Positions 1 through 5,920 of a stretch of DNA of 6,142 nucleotides are shown piece by piece. Both the position numbers and the translations under genes were made by a program. Each line of letters begins with the position of its first letter. The stretch's first letter is position 1. The DNA is from Spartobacteria bacterium (GTDB taxonomy: Bacteria; Verrucomicrobiota; Verrucomicrobiia; Chthoniobacterales; Chthoniobacteraceae): the NCBI GenBank assembly GCA_025355595.1, contig JANXZI010000539.1, positions 1 through 6,142 of the forward strand, given 5' to 3'. The notes under the pieces are model-generated. The model searched no databases, was not told the origin of the DNA, and saw only the letters and a list, made by a program, of their open reading frames with translations.

Positions 1-2
1 TC

Positions 3-290
3 ACGAAGGTCGGCGACGCCATCGCGGTGACGGGCAAGGTGGCCGGAATCGATCCCGGCAAAAATGGAATCCTGCTCGGCGAAACGATCGTGCGGCACAA
101 GGATCGGCTGAGCCCGAAGATCGGCAAGGAGCTGCTGAGCGAAGTGAATCCCGGCGCGACTTTTTACAGCTACACCGAGGGGCCGCGGCCCATCAAACTC
201 GAGGCCCGCGATCGTGACCTGCTCCAGCATCGCGACCGCATCATGGCGTCAGGCGGGCCGAAGGCATGGGTGGAAGCCGAAGGTGGATGA
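3..290 (+). CDS. C-terminal part of an unrecognised protein, 5' end outside the window
   Basis: An open frame enters from the left edge and ends with TGA at 288-290, giving about 95 residues. I do not recognise the family. The visible start (TKVGDAIAVTGKV), followed by a glycine-rich turn and ILLGE, has the alternating pattern of a small beta-barrel, perhaps OB-like, but this is weak. The middle is charged (RHKDRLSPKIGKELL) and is followed by an aromatic stretch (ATFYSYTEGPRP) and a basic/acidic helix-like segment (LEARDRDLLQHRDRI). No Cys motif, membrane segment or signal peptide is visible in this part. The end (GGPKAWVEAEGG) runs into DNA that, in another frame, encodes a nitroreductase tail, so the last few residues may be junction-derived rather than native. 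A GTG at 27 is an internal start only; the frame is open upstream of it. Confidence 0.6.
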   Translation, partial: TKVGDAIAVTGKVAGIDPGKNGILLGETIVRHKDRLSPKIGKELLSEVNPGATFYSYTEGPRPIKLEARDRDLLQHRDRIMASGGPKAWVEAEGG

Positions 291-369
291 GCTGCTCGGC
301 TTGGACGGCAAGGAAGAGTTTGCGATCTACCTGGCCAGCGTGGGAAAGCCAAAGGCGGAGGATAAGTGA
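280..369 (+). pseudogene. Truncated nitroreductase (SagB/ThcOx-like dehydrogenase), C-terminal remnant only
   Basis: The frame beginning near 280 reads KVDELLGLDGKEEFAIYL and then ASVGKPKAEDK before TGA at 367-369. The pattern 'vdeLLGLdg.eE..iYL.svGkP' is the usual last segment of FMN-dependent nitroreductase-fold proteins, including the SagB/ThcOx group that oxidises azolines to azoles in TOMM peptide pathways. No start codon or nitroreductase core lies upstream in this frame: it is closed by stops before about 148, and from there to about 268 it encodes only an out-of-frame reading of the preceding gene. The normal protein is about 200 residues or more, so only around one seventh remains. 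The stop sits one base before the GTG of the next gene, and that gene's Shine-Dalgarno sequence lies inside this tail, so the original gene was clearly first in the same operon. The family is a strong resemblance; the SagB subtype is inferred from the YcaO gene nearby. Confidence 0.6.
357..362 (+). promoter_or_regulatory. Shine-Dalgarno site for the OYE/GltD-like fusion gene
   Basis: GGAGGA lies 8 bases before the GTG at 371. It decides the start: the ATG at 266 in the same frame has no comparable site and would add 35 residues that are only an out-of-frame reading of the nitroreductase remnant. Confidence 0.75.
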
Positions 370-370
370 C

Positions 371-2641
371 GTGGAGATCCCCGCCTATCAGCCGTTCTAC
401 ATTCATTCGCTCGCGGAGCTGCGCACAGAAATCGCACGGCTGGGCGTCGGGATTCCGCTCGATGAAAATCTCACGCCGCTCGCGCAGACAGTCAGCATTG
501 GGAACCGACAGGTGTCGAATCGCTTTTGCGCGCAGCCGATCGCTGGCGGCGACGCGCAGCCTGATGGCTCGCCCACCACTCTCACGCGCCGCCGCTATCG
601 CCGCTATGCTGCCGGGCGCGTCGGACTCATCTGGATGGAACGAACTGCCATCGGTGCGGCAGAAAGGCCAGGGCAGCTTTGTTTGAACGACGGCACCTTT
701 GAGGCATTCCGCGCAATGGTGACAGAGATGCGTTCGTTCGCGCCGGAAAATCCCGTTCTAGTTCTCCAACTTACATTAACGAAACTAAGCGACATCATTC
801 GGGGTGCAAGGATGGCAAAGGATGCCGGCTTCGATGGAATCGATCTGCAATGCCCCCGCAATATGCTTCCCGAGGCCGTCGCAACCGTGCGCGAACGCAA
901 TCCTGAGCTTCTCCTGGCCACACGCCTTTGCGCGTATGAAGCGATCCGGGGCGGATTCGGCGTGCATGCCGATGACTATCGCAAACTCGACCCGAGCGGG
1001 CCGATCCATTTGGTAAAACGTCTGCGCGCAAACGGCCTCGACCTGCTGAACGTCACCTGCGCAAGCCCGACTCTGCGCGGAGCCGAGCGTGGCGGACGCG
1101 GGCGCTCCGACGCTGAACCGCCGGATGAGCATCCACTAATGACGCTTGAGCGGCAGTTGACCCTCGCACTCGCACTGCGCGAAGCCGTGCCGGAGATGCC
1201 AGTCGTGGGGAGCGGATTGAGCTGGCTGCGGCAGTTTGTTCCTCAGGTCGCTGCGGGTGCGATCCGCGATGGGATGATGGACTTTGCCGGCCTCGGCCGA
1301 AGCGCACTCGCCTGCCCTGACGCGCCTGCGCAAATTTTCCTGACAGGCGGGATGGTACCAGCCTCCACATGCATGGTCTGCTTTGCCTGTTCCCAATTGA
1401 GCGACGACGAGCAAACCGTCGGCTGCGTTCTGCGCGATGCCGAGGAGTATGCCAGACCGTATCGGCAGATGCGCCGCTTTGACGCCGACCAGCTTCTTGC
1501 CGGCGCCGCTCGATGCCACCTGTGCGAAGCGGCCCCCTGCGTGAACGCCACGCCGACGCGCACGGATATTCCGGCTTTCATCCAAGCCTTCCGGAATGGC
1601 GATGAAAGTCGTGCCTATGAGATCATTCGCGCGCATGACGTGTTGCCGGAACTAACATCGCGCCTATCCCCGGCCTGGCGTGCGAGCGAGGGCGCCTGCA
1701 TCGAGACCACTCTGACGGGCACATCCGTACCTATCCTCGATCTGCAATATGCAATCGCATGGCGCGCGCGCGAACGGGGCGAAACCGGCGTGCGTATCCC
1801 TCCCGATTCGACAGGCAAACGTGTCGCGATCATCGGTGCTGGCCCTGCGGGAATTGCCGCGGCTATCCGACTGATCGAACTCGGGCACACCATCGAACTT
1901 TACGAGCAAACAGATCGCCTGGGAGGCGTGCCGGCGCGCCTCCTCTCGCGGAATCGTGCATTAGCCAGCCCAAAGGCGGAGATTGATGCGATTCTGCAGC
2001 CGGCTATCGCTGCTGGACGAATCACGCTCCACGTCGGAATCACTCTCGGAAAAGAGATCCATCTCACAACTCTTCGCGCCAACCACGAGGCCGTCCTAGT
2101 CGCGACCGGCCTTTGGAAGGAGCGCTCATTAGGCAAGGCCGACGGTGTCATCGGTGCGCTGGCTTTTCTCGAAATGCCGGATCATATCGGGCCTGCGCGA
2201 GTGGCTATTCTGGCCGGGGGAGACAGCGCGATGGATGCGGCACGTGCGGTGCAAAGCCGCGGCGCGAAGGAGATTTTCATCATCTTCGGCGGCCCACGTT
2301 CCGCGTTGCACTGGCACATGCCTGAGAGCTGGTTCGCAACGCCCGGTGTGCAGGCGATGATGAACTGGAACCCGCTCGGATACGAACTGGATCACAACGG
2401 CCGCTTAAGGGGGGTCCGACTTCACCATTCTGAACTCAATGCGGAAAGTCTGCTGCAAGTGGCATTAGTTATCGAGGCGATGGAATTGCAGGCGGCTGAC
2501 AGTATCCGTGCTGCTTTGGAGGATGAAGCGGGACGCGTTTACACCGCAGGTGCTCTCGTGAATGGCGGCGCATCCGTCAGCCATTGCGTCGCAGAGGGGC
2601 TCGCGATTGCGAAAGCGATCCATAAGGACATCTCTGTATGA
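371..2641 (+). CDS. Fusion flavoprotein: OYE-like barrel + GltD-type Fe-S domain + FAD/NAD(P)H reductase
   Basis: 756 residues from GTG 371. Residues about 30-330 resemble an Old Yellow Enzyme/FadH barrel (NRFCAQPIAGGDA 50-62, QL 133-134, AGFDGIDL 152-159, PVVGSGL 277-283, GLGRSAL 307-313). Cys 334, 337, 340 and 352 follow, where FadH-type enzymes bind 4Fe-4S. Residues about 371-470 match the helical Fe-S domain of GltD and dihydropyrimidine dehydrogenase (RCHLCEAAPC 381-390, then TDIPAFI). Residues 484-756 are the FAD module (GAGPAG 489-494) with an NAD(P)H site (AGGDSAMDAAR 615-625). Likely role: a soluble reductase passing electrons from NAD(P)H through FAD and Fe-S to an FMN barrel; the substrate is unknown. 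Odd points: the barrel is short, its usual catalytic His pair is absent, one of two GltD-domain clusters has lost its Cys ligands, and the C-terminal GD motif is GA (727-728). It overlaps the YcaO gene, so it probably acts on the same product. Mycofactocin loci also contain FadH/OYE-like proteins, so a RiPP role has precedent. Confidence 0.85.
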   Translation: MEIPAYQPFYIHSLAELRTEIARLGVGIPLDENLTPLAQTVSIGNRQVSNRFCAQPIAGGDAQPDGSPTTLTRRRYRRYAAGRVGLIWMERTAIGAAERPGQLCLNDGTFEAFRAMVTEMRSFAPENPVLVLQLTLTKLSDIIRGARMAKDAGFDGIDLQCPRNMLPEAVATVRERNPELLLATRLCAYEAIRGGFGVHADDYRKLDPSGPIHLVKRLRANGLDLLNVTCASPTLRGAERGGRGRSDAEPPDEHPLMTLERQLTLALALREAVPEMPVVGSGLSWLRQFVPQVAAGAIRDGMMDFAGLGRSALACPDAPAQIFLTGGMVPASTCMVCFACSQLSDDEQTVGCVLRDAEEYARPYRQMRRFDADQLLAGAARCHLCEAAPCVNATPTRTDIPAFIQAFRNGDESRAYEIIRAHDVLPELTSRLSPAWRASEGACIETTLTGTSVPILDLQYAIAWRARERGETGVRIPPDSTGKRVAIIGAGPAGIAAAIRLIELGHTIELYEQTDRLGGVPARLLSRNRALASPKAEIDAILQPAIAAGRITLHVGITLGKEIHLTTLRANHEAVLVATGLWKERSLGKADGVIGALAFLEMPDHIGPARVAILAGGDSAMDAARAVQSRGAKEIFIIFGGPRSALHWHMPESWFATPGVQAMMNWNPLGYELDHNGRLRGVRLHHSELNAESLLQVALVIEAMELQAADSIRAALEDEAGRVYTAGALVNGGASVSHCVAEGLAIAKAIHKDISV
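2624..2628 (+). promoter_or_regulatory. Shine-Dalgarno site for the YcaO gene
   Basis: AAGGA lies 9 bases before the ATG at 2638, inside the end of the preceding gene. With the ATGA overlap at 2638-2641 it indicates translational coupling between the two genes. Confidence 0.6.
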
Positions 2642-3894
2642 AATTGCGGTCACGTATTAAACTCGCGCATGATCGTTGTGTCGAGCCTGCAGAGACCATC
2701 GCACGCCTCGAAGCGCTGATCCGTCAGCGACACGACTACTGGCTGCACGAGGAGACCCTGTCGGAACATCTGCACTGGACGGCGATGTTCATCGAAGGCA
2801 TGGACTTTCGCTCGATGGGCAAAGGCATAACGCTCGCGGCCAGCATCGCTGGAGCACTGGCGGAAGGCGCCGAATGGCTCACCGCACGAGCTACGGGCGA
2901 ACTGCCCGGTTACATCGGCGCACGCGAACACGAACTGCCGGATGCGCTGCCTATCGCATCCCTGCTAAGTCACATCGCCACGGCCACACTGCCAGTGTTG
3001 GATCGCATCCGAGCCCTCGACGATGCCTATCATTGGGTGGATGGCTATTCACTTATCCAAGAGCGGACGGTGAAAGTTCCGCTGGAATATGTGCGGCTCA
3101 TCGGCGGGCCAAACGGCAAGGCGACGGGTAATAACATCGAGGAAGCGATCATCCATGCCACGCACGAGATATTCGAGCGACGGGCACATATCACGGTGCT
3201 TCGCAACCGAGCGGTGGTTCCGACGATCAATCCGGCGACGATCTCGCACCCAATAGTCCGTCACCAGATGGAATTCCTACGTTCCCGTGGGATCGAGGTG
3301 GTATTGAAGGATCTTTCCTTCGGCAGCGTGCTACCCTGCCTGGGAGCTTACTTTGTGGATCACAATATCCCCGATGATTTTCAGTTCCGGCATTTCTTCA
3401 AAGTTGGCGCGTCATTTGATGGCGAAGAGGCGCTCCTGCGCATGTTCACCGAATACACGCAGGGGCGGCGACAGCATGAATTCATCACACCGGATTCAGA
3501 TGATCGGAAAGGCCGGATCGCGCAGCTACTCGATCACGATTTCCGGAGCCTTCGGACGCAACCAGACGATTGCGACAATTTTCTTTCATCATTCATGTTT
3601 GGCTTCGTGCCTTATCGCGATGCTAGCTTTCTCCTCGCCGGTGAAGTCGTGCCTTTTGACAAAGGTTTGCACCATGCCGACTGTCTTGATGACATCGCAC
3701 ACGCACGCGAGATCTGCAAGATATTGGGCAAGGACTACTTAGTCGTGGATATGACTGATCCAGAAATAGGTTTCCCCGTCGTACAGGTCATCATCCCCGG
3801 TTACTCGGATGTGCTGCCCTTTCATCCCGCGGAAAGCAACGCTCTCTTCCAACGCTGGACCCGCACCGAAGTGCTAAATTCCTATCGGGAGTGA
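2638..3894 (+). CDS. YcaO-family ATP-dependent peptide-modifying enzyme
   Basis: 418 residues, starting at an ATG that overlaps the preceding stop. YcaO enzymes use ATP to activate a peptide amide, giving azolines, thioamides or amidines. Visible landmarks are MGKGITLAASIAGALAEGAEW (60-80; GKG plus the Glu pair E76 and E79), TGNNIEEAI followed by HATHEIFER (163-181; E169, E177, E180, R181), VGASFDGEEALLRMFTEYTQ (256-275, followed by R277) and DMTDPEIGFPVVQVIIPG (371-388), the usual order of the YcaO fold. The family is clear. In the first ATP-site motif the common Ser and Arg of SxxxExxER are Gly 72 and Trp 80. The C-terminus (WTRTEVLNSYRE) lacks the PxPxP tail typical of azoline-forming TOMM YcaO proteins, so it could instead form a thioamide or act with another partner. 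No E1/ThiF-like or TfuA domain is fused to it or visible nearby. An upstream nitroreductase remnant and flavoprotein fusion favour a RiPP-type pathway; this is inference. Confidence 0.9.
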   Translation: MKLRSRIKLAHDRCVEPAETIARLEALIRQRHDYWLHEETLSEHLHWTAMFIEGMDFRSMGKGITLAASIAGALAEGAEWLTARATGELPGYIGAREHELPDALPIASLLSHIATATLPVLDRIRALDDAYHWVDGYSLIQERTVKVPLEYVRLIGGPNGKATGNNIEEAIIHATHEIFERRAHITVLRNRAVVPTINPATISHPIVRHQMEFLRSRGIEVVLKDLSFGSVLPCLGAYFVDHNIPDDFQFRHFFKVGASFDGEEALLRMFTEYTQGRRQHEFITPDSDDRKGRIAQLLDHDFRSLRTQPDDCDNFLSSFMFGFVPYRDASFLLAGEVVPFDKGLHHADCLDDIAHAREICKILGKDYLVVDMTDPEIGFPVVQVIIPGYSDVLPFHPAESNALFQRWTRTEVLNSYRE

Positions 3895-3921
3895 CCGACC
3901 GCCGGCTTGGCGAGGAATTCT

Positions 3922-4461
3922 TCAGAGCGGCTCTGCTGTTTCGATACGAAATTCCTGATCGAGCAACGCATTCAGTTTCTGCATCACACGCTCAAGCCGG
4001 GTTCGGTCCCGCACCGATGCCTCATCGGAAGTTGGATGCAGCGGCTCGGCCATCGCCGTCTCGCAACGCTTGGAGAGCGGGAGTCTGATATTGCTCCCAC
4101 CTTTGCGGAAAAGGAGCTGATTCACTTCCGCGACCAATCCTGTGGCTTCGATGATTTTTTCCTGCGCTCCTGCCTCGGAGATTTCTCCTGTCGCTACGCG
4201 CTGCAACTGCCGGCATTCGAAAATGCGGCACCTAATCGGACGCGCGTCGTAGATCGAGCATCGCGACTCCAGATGTGCAGGACACGGCTGGAGGATGCAG
4301 TCTTGTTTCCGTTTACGCTTTAGTTTCAGCCCGAGCGACGCGAATTCCCTCGGCGAATCGCCAGGTTGCAACTTTACGATGTGAAACATGACACCATTGC
4401 AGCACATCCCGCACGAAGCGCAGAGGCGGGACGCTGCAGAGGTGACTTCTGGCGTGGTCAT
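3922..4461 (-). CDS. YkgJ-type CxxCxxCC cysteine-cluster protein
   Basis: 179 residues from the ATG at 4461, ending in TGA at 3922-3924. The N-terminus carries CASCGMCC (C14, C17, C20, C21). Later come C55, C60 and C68, then CSIYDARPIRCRIFEC (C68, C78, C83). This is the pattern of the zinc/iron-chelating CxxCxxCC family (YkgJ), whose members bind metal, probably iron-sulfur or zinc; no reaction is assigned for most. The second half (about 90-179) is charged and helical with no further motif. The frame is also open to a GTG at 4521, adding 20 residues (MFLVTELERSSYAHYRCTHH) that look non-conserved; I prefer 4461 because family members begin shortly before the first Cys motif, although neither start has a strong Shine-Dalgarno site. 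It converges on the YcaO gene with 27 bases between and no clear terminator, and is divergent from the cvfB-like gene. There is no evident functional link to the YcaO operon. Confidence 0.85.
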   Translation of the reverse strand: MTTPEVTSAASRLCASCGMCCNGVMFHIVKLQPGDSPREFASLGLKLKRKRKQDCILQPCPAHLESRCSIYDARPIRCRIFECRQLQRVATGEISEAGAQEKIIEATGLVAEVNQLLFRKGGSNIRLPLSKRCETAMAEPLHPTSDEASVRDRTRLERVMQKLNALLDQEFRIETAEPL

Positions 4462-4521
4462 GTGATGTGTGCAGCGGTAATGTGCATACGAGCTTCTTTC
4501 AAGTTCCGTGACGAGAAACAC

Positions 4522-4549
4522 GATCCGGTGAAATCACCTTCCAAGGATC
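4522..4549. promoter_or_regulatory. Nested inverted repeats in the divergent intergenic region
   Basis: GATCC (4522-4526) and GGATC (4545-4549) flank GGTGA-AA-TCACC (4527-4538). The element sits between the divergent YkgJ-like and cvfB-like genes and could be an operator or chance. I see no convincing -35/-10 pair for either gene in 4462-4624. Confidence 0.2.
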
Positions 4550-4624
4550 CGCCTTCGGCCACACACGATACACACACGGAATCTTCTCCCCTTCGGCTGG
4601 GTTTGCCTGCAAATTGGACGCCAC

Positions 4625-5458
4625 ATGGCCATCCTCGGCAAACGCAATTTGCTTCCCATCATCCGTCAGGCTCCGCCGGGATTTTATCTCGATGGCGGCA
4701 TACATGGCGAGATCCTCCTGCCAGCTCGCTACCTTTCAGGCGGTGGCAAGCAAGGGAAGGCAGTGGAGGTTTTTGTATATCGCGATTCCGAGGATCGACT
4801 GGTCGCAACCACAGAATCGCCTCTTGCGATGGTCGGAGAATTTGCCTTTCTCCGCGTCATCTCCGTGAGCCCGGGCATCGGAGCATTTCTGGACTGGGGG
4901 CTGGAAAAGGATCTCCTGCTCCCAAGGCGCGAATTCGCCGGTGGGATTCACCCCGGCGGACATGCGCTGGTCTATGTAATGTTAGACGAGCGTTCGGATC
5001 GTATCGTCGCCTCTGCACACCTGAACCGCCACCTGAACCTCACTCCGTCAAACTATGTCGCGGGACAGGCGGTGAAGCTGGTGATCGAAAACGTGACGCC
5101 CCTCGGCTACAAAGCGATCATCAATGGCGCACACACCGGGCTTCTCTATGCAGCCGAGTGCGGGATCCCGCTTTCAATCGGCCATTCCCTCGATGGTTTC
5201 ATCCGCACATTACGTCCTGATGGAAAGATTGATCTCGGTCTCGATCCAGTTGGCCATCAGCGCCTCGCGCCATTTTCAGAAATGATACTCACCGCGCTGA
5301 AGATCGCGGGTGGCAAACTCCCGCACCACGACGGCAGTTCGCCGGAGGAGGTCCGGGCGGCTTTTGGAATGAGCAAAAAAGCATTCAAACAGGCCATCGG
5401 CGCACTTTATCGAGAGCGCCGGATCTTTCTCGAGAAGGACGGAATCAGGATCAAGTAA
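4625..5458 (+). CDS. cvfB: CvfB-like S1-domain / winged-helix RNA-binding protein
   Basis: 277 residues, a normal length for the CvfB (YitL) family. These are cytoplasmic RNA-binding proteins with three S1-like barrels and a C-terminal winged helix; S. aureus CvfB affects virulence-factor expression. Landmarks: MAILGKRNLLPI at the start; VEVFVYRDSEDRLVATT (47-63) closing the first barrel; VGEFAFLRVI (70-79) then GAFLDWGLEKDLLLP (86-100), the S1 core of the second; LGYKAIINGAHTGLLY (160-175) and FIRTLRPDGKIDLGL (192-206) in the third; SSPEEVRAAFGMSKKAFKQA (228-247) then IGALYRERRI, the winged helix. All family blocks are present, so it looks functional. The ATG at 4625 fits the conserved N-terminus, but its Shine-Dalgarno site is poor (GGA at 4616-4618). 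The gene faces the rRNA operon head-on, 101 bases before the stem of that operon's terminator. The symbol is transferred from the family. Confidence 0.92.
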   Translation: MAILGKRNLLPIIRQAPPGFYLDGGIHGEILLPARYLSGGGKQGKAVEVFVYRDSEDRLVATTESPLAMVGEFAFLRVISVSPGIGAFLDWGLEKDLLLPRREFAGGIHPGGHALVYVMLDERSDRIVASAHLNRHLNLTPSNYVAGQAVKLVIENVTPLGYKAIINGAHTGLLYAAECGIPLSIGHSLDGFIRTLRPDGKIDLGLDPVGHQRLAPFSEMILTALKIAGGKLPHHDGSSPEEVRAAFGMSKKAFKQAIGALYRERRIFLEKDGIRIK

Positions 5459-5518
5459 TCTGTCCGTGCCCGAGCCCGCATGCCGCAGTCCTGCTTAATA
5501 TCAAGTTGACGCACGCCG

Positions 5519-5536
5519 CTTCAGAACATTCTGAGG
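5519..5536 (+). terminator. Possible weak terminator hairpin after the cvfB-like gene
   Basis: CTTCAGA (5519-5525) and TCTGAGG (5530-5536) can pair over 7 positions with one wobble and a 4-base loop, followed by only CTTTCC. The U run is poor, so this is a weak candidate. The rest of 5459-5559 shows nothing else I can support. Confidence 0.25.
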
Positions 5537-5559
5537 CTTTCCAAGCAAAGACATTATGG

Positions 5560-5600
5560 AAAATAAAAGAGCCCGTTCCAGCTTTCGCTGAAACGGGCTC
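5560..5600 (-). terminator. Rho-independent terminator of the rRNA operon
   Basis: Read on the minus strand, a 14-base arm (5600-5587), a GAAA tetraloop (5586-5583) and a 14-base arm (5582-5569) are followed by TTTTATTTT (5568-5560). In the minus-strand RNA every position pairs, with one G-U wobble; in the plus-strand RNA the same position is a C-A mismatch and no U run follows. The structure therefore serves the rRNA operon only. It begins about 5 bases after the 5S 3' end. Confidence 0.92.
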
Positions 5601-5604
5601 GTAA

Positions 5605-5712
<108 letters not shown>

Positions 5713-5720
<8 letters not shown>

Positions 5721-5758
5721 AGGCCGAACTCACCGGAATGAATCCGGTCCTCTGGTGA
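5713..5758 (-). repeat. Inverted repeat pairing the 5S 5' end with the spacer
   Basis: TCACCAGA (5713-5720, the 5S 5' end as seen on the plus strand) and TCTGGTGA (5751-5758) are perfect 8-base complements. Between them a smaller hairpin has arms ACCGGA (5732-5737) and TCCGGT (5743-5748). Together they can form a branched stem just before mature 5S, possibly an RNase processing signal. Confidence 0.5.
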
Positions 5759-5912
5759 CTTTTGGCCGGAGTTTCCAGCCTTGCCCACGTCATTGTCTTT
5801 CAAAAGAACACTCTGGTTCTCTGACATCTGCATACATGTTTACTTTGCAACTTCGCACTGAGTTTTTTCAGATTGCTTTGATCAATCTCCCCCACGAATG
5901 GGAGGGAGGAAT
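5721..5912 (-). other. 23S-5S internal transcribed spacer
   Basis: About 192 bases between the two rRNA genes. It contains stem-loops at both ends and a boxA-like sequence. No tRNA cloverleaf is visible and reading frames across it are incidental. Confidence 0.8.
5798..5810 (-). promoter_or_regulatory. boxA-like antitermination element
   Basis: The minus strand reads TGTTCTTTTGAAA, close to the rRNA boxA form TGTTCTTTGAAA with one extra T. boxA recruits NusB/NusE for rRNA antitermination. It usually lies in leaders or the 16S-23S spacer, so a copy here is uncertain. Confidence 0.35.

Positions 5913-5920
<8 letters not shown>
5876..5920 (-). repeat. Stem-loop at the 23S 3' end / processing stem
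   Basis: TTGATC (5878-5883) pairs with GATCAA (5914-5919), which is part of the 23S 3' terminus; an inner stem CTCCC (5887-5891) with GGGAG (5900-5904 or 5904-5908) extends it. It may guide trimming of the 23S 3' end. Confidence 0.4.

Noticed and set aside
258..290. Simple single-base frameshift joining the first frame and the nitroreductase tail into one gene
   Set aside because: The upstream protein does not look like a nitroreductase, so a one-base change would not restore a known protein; a chimeric join fits better.
266..370. N-terminal extension of the fusion flavoprotein from the ATG at 266
   Set aside because: The added residues are an Arg/Trp/Ser-rich out-of-frame reading of the nitroreductase tail; the GTG at 371 has a GGAGGA site 8 bases upstream.
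1136..1636. 166-codon minus-strand open frame
   Set aside because: It lies wholly inside the well-supported fusion flavoprotein gene and its product shows no recognisable motif.
2638..3894. Classic TOMM cyclodehydratase D protein
   Set aside because: The YcaO fold is certain, but the PxPxP tail and an E1-like partner are both missing, so azoline formation is not asserted.
3895..3921. Bidirectional terminator between the YcaO and YkgJ-like genes
   Set aside because: Only a 4-base CGCC/GGCG pairing with no T run on either side.
4366..5220. 284-codon open frame on the plus strand
   Set aside because: It is antisense to the YkgJ-like gene and in another frame of the cvfB-like gene; its product is Arg/Pro/His-rich with no family pattern, typical of GC-rich shadow frames.
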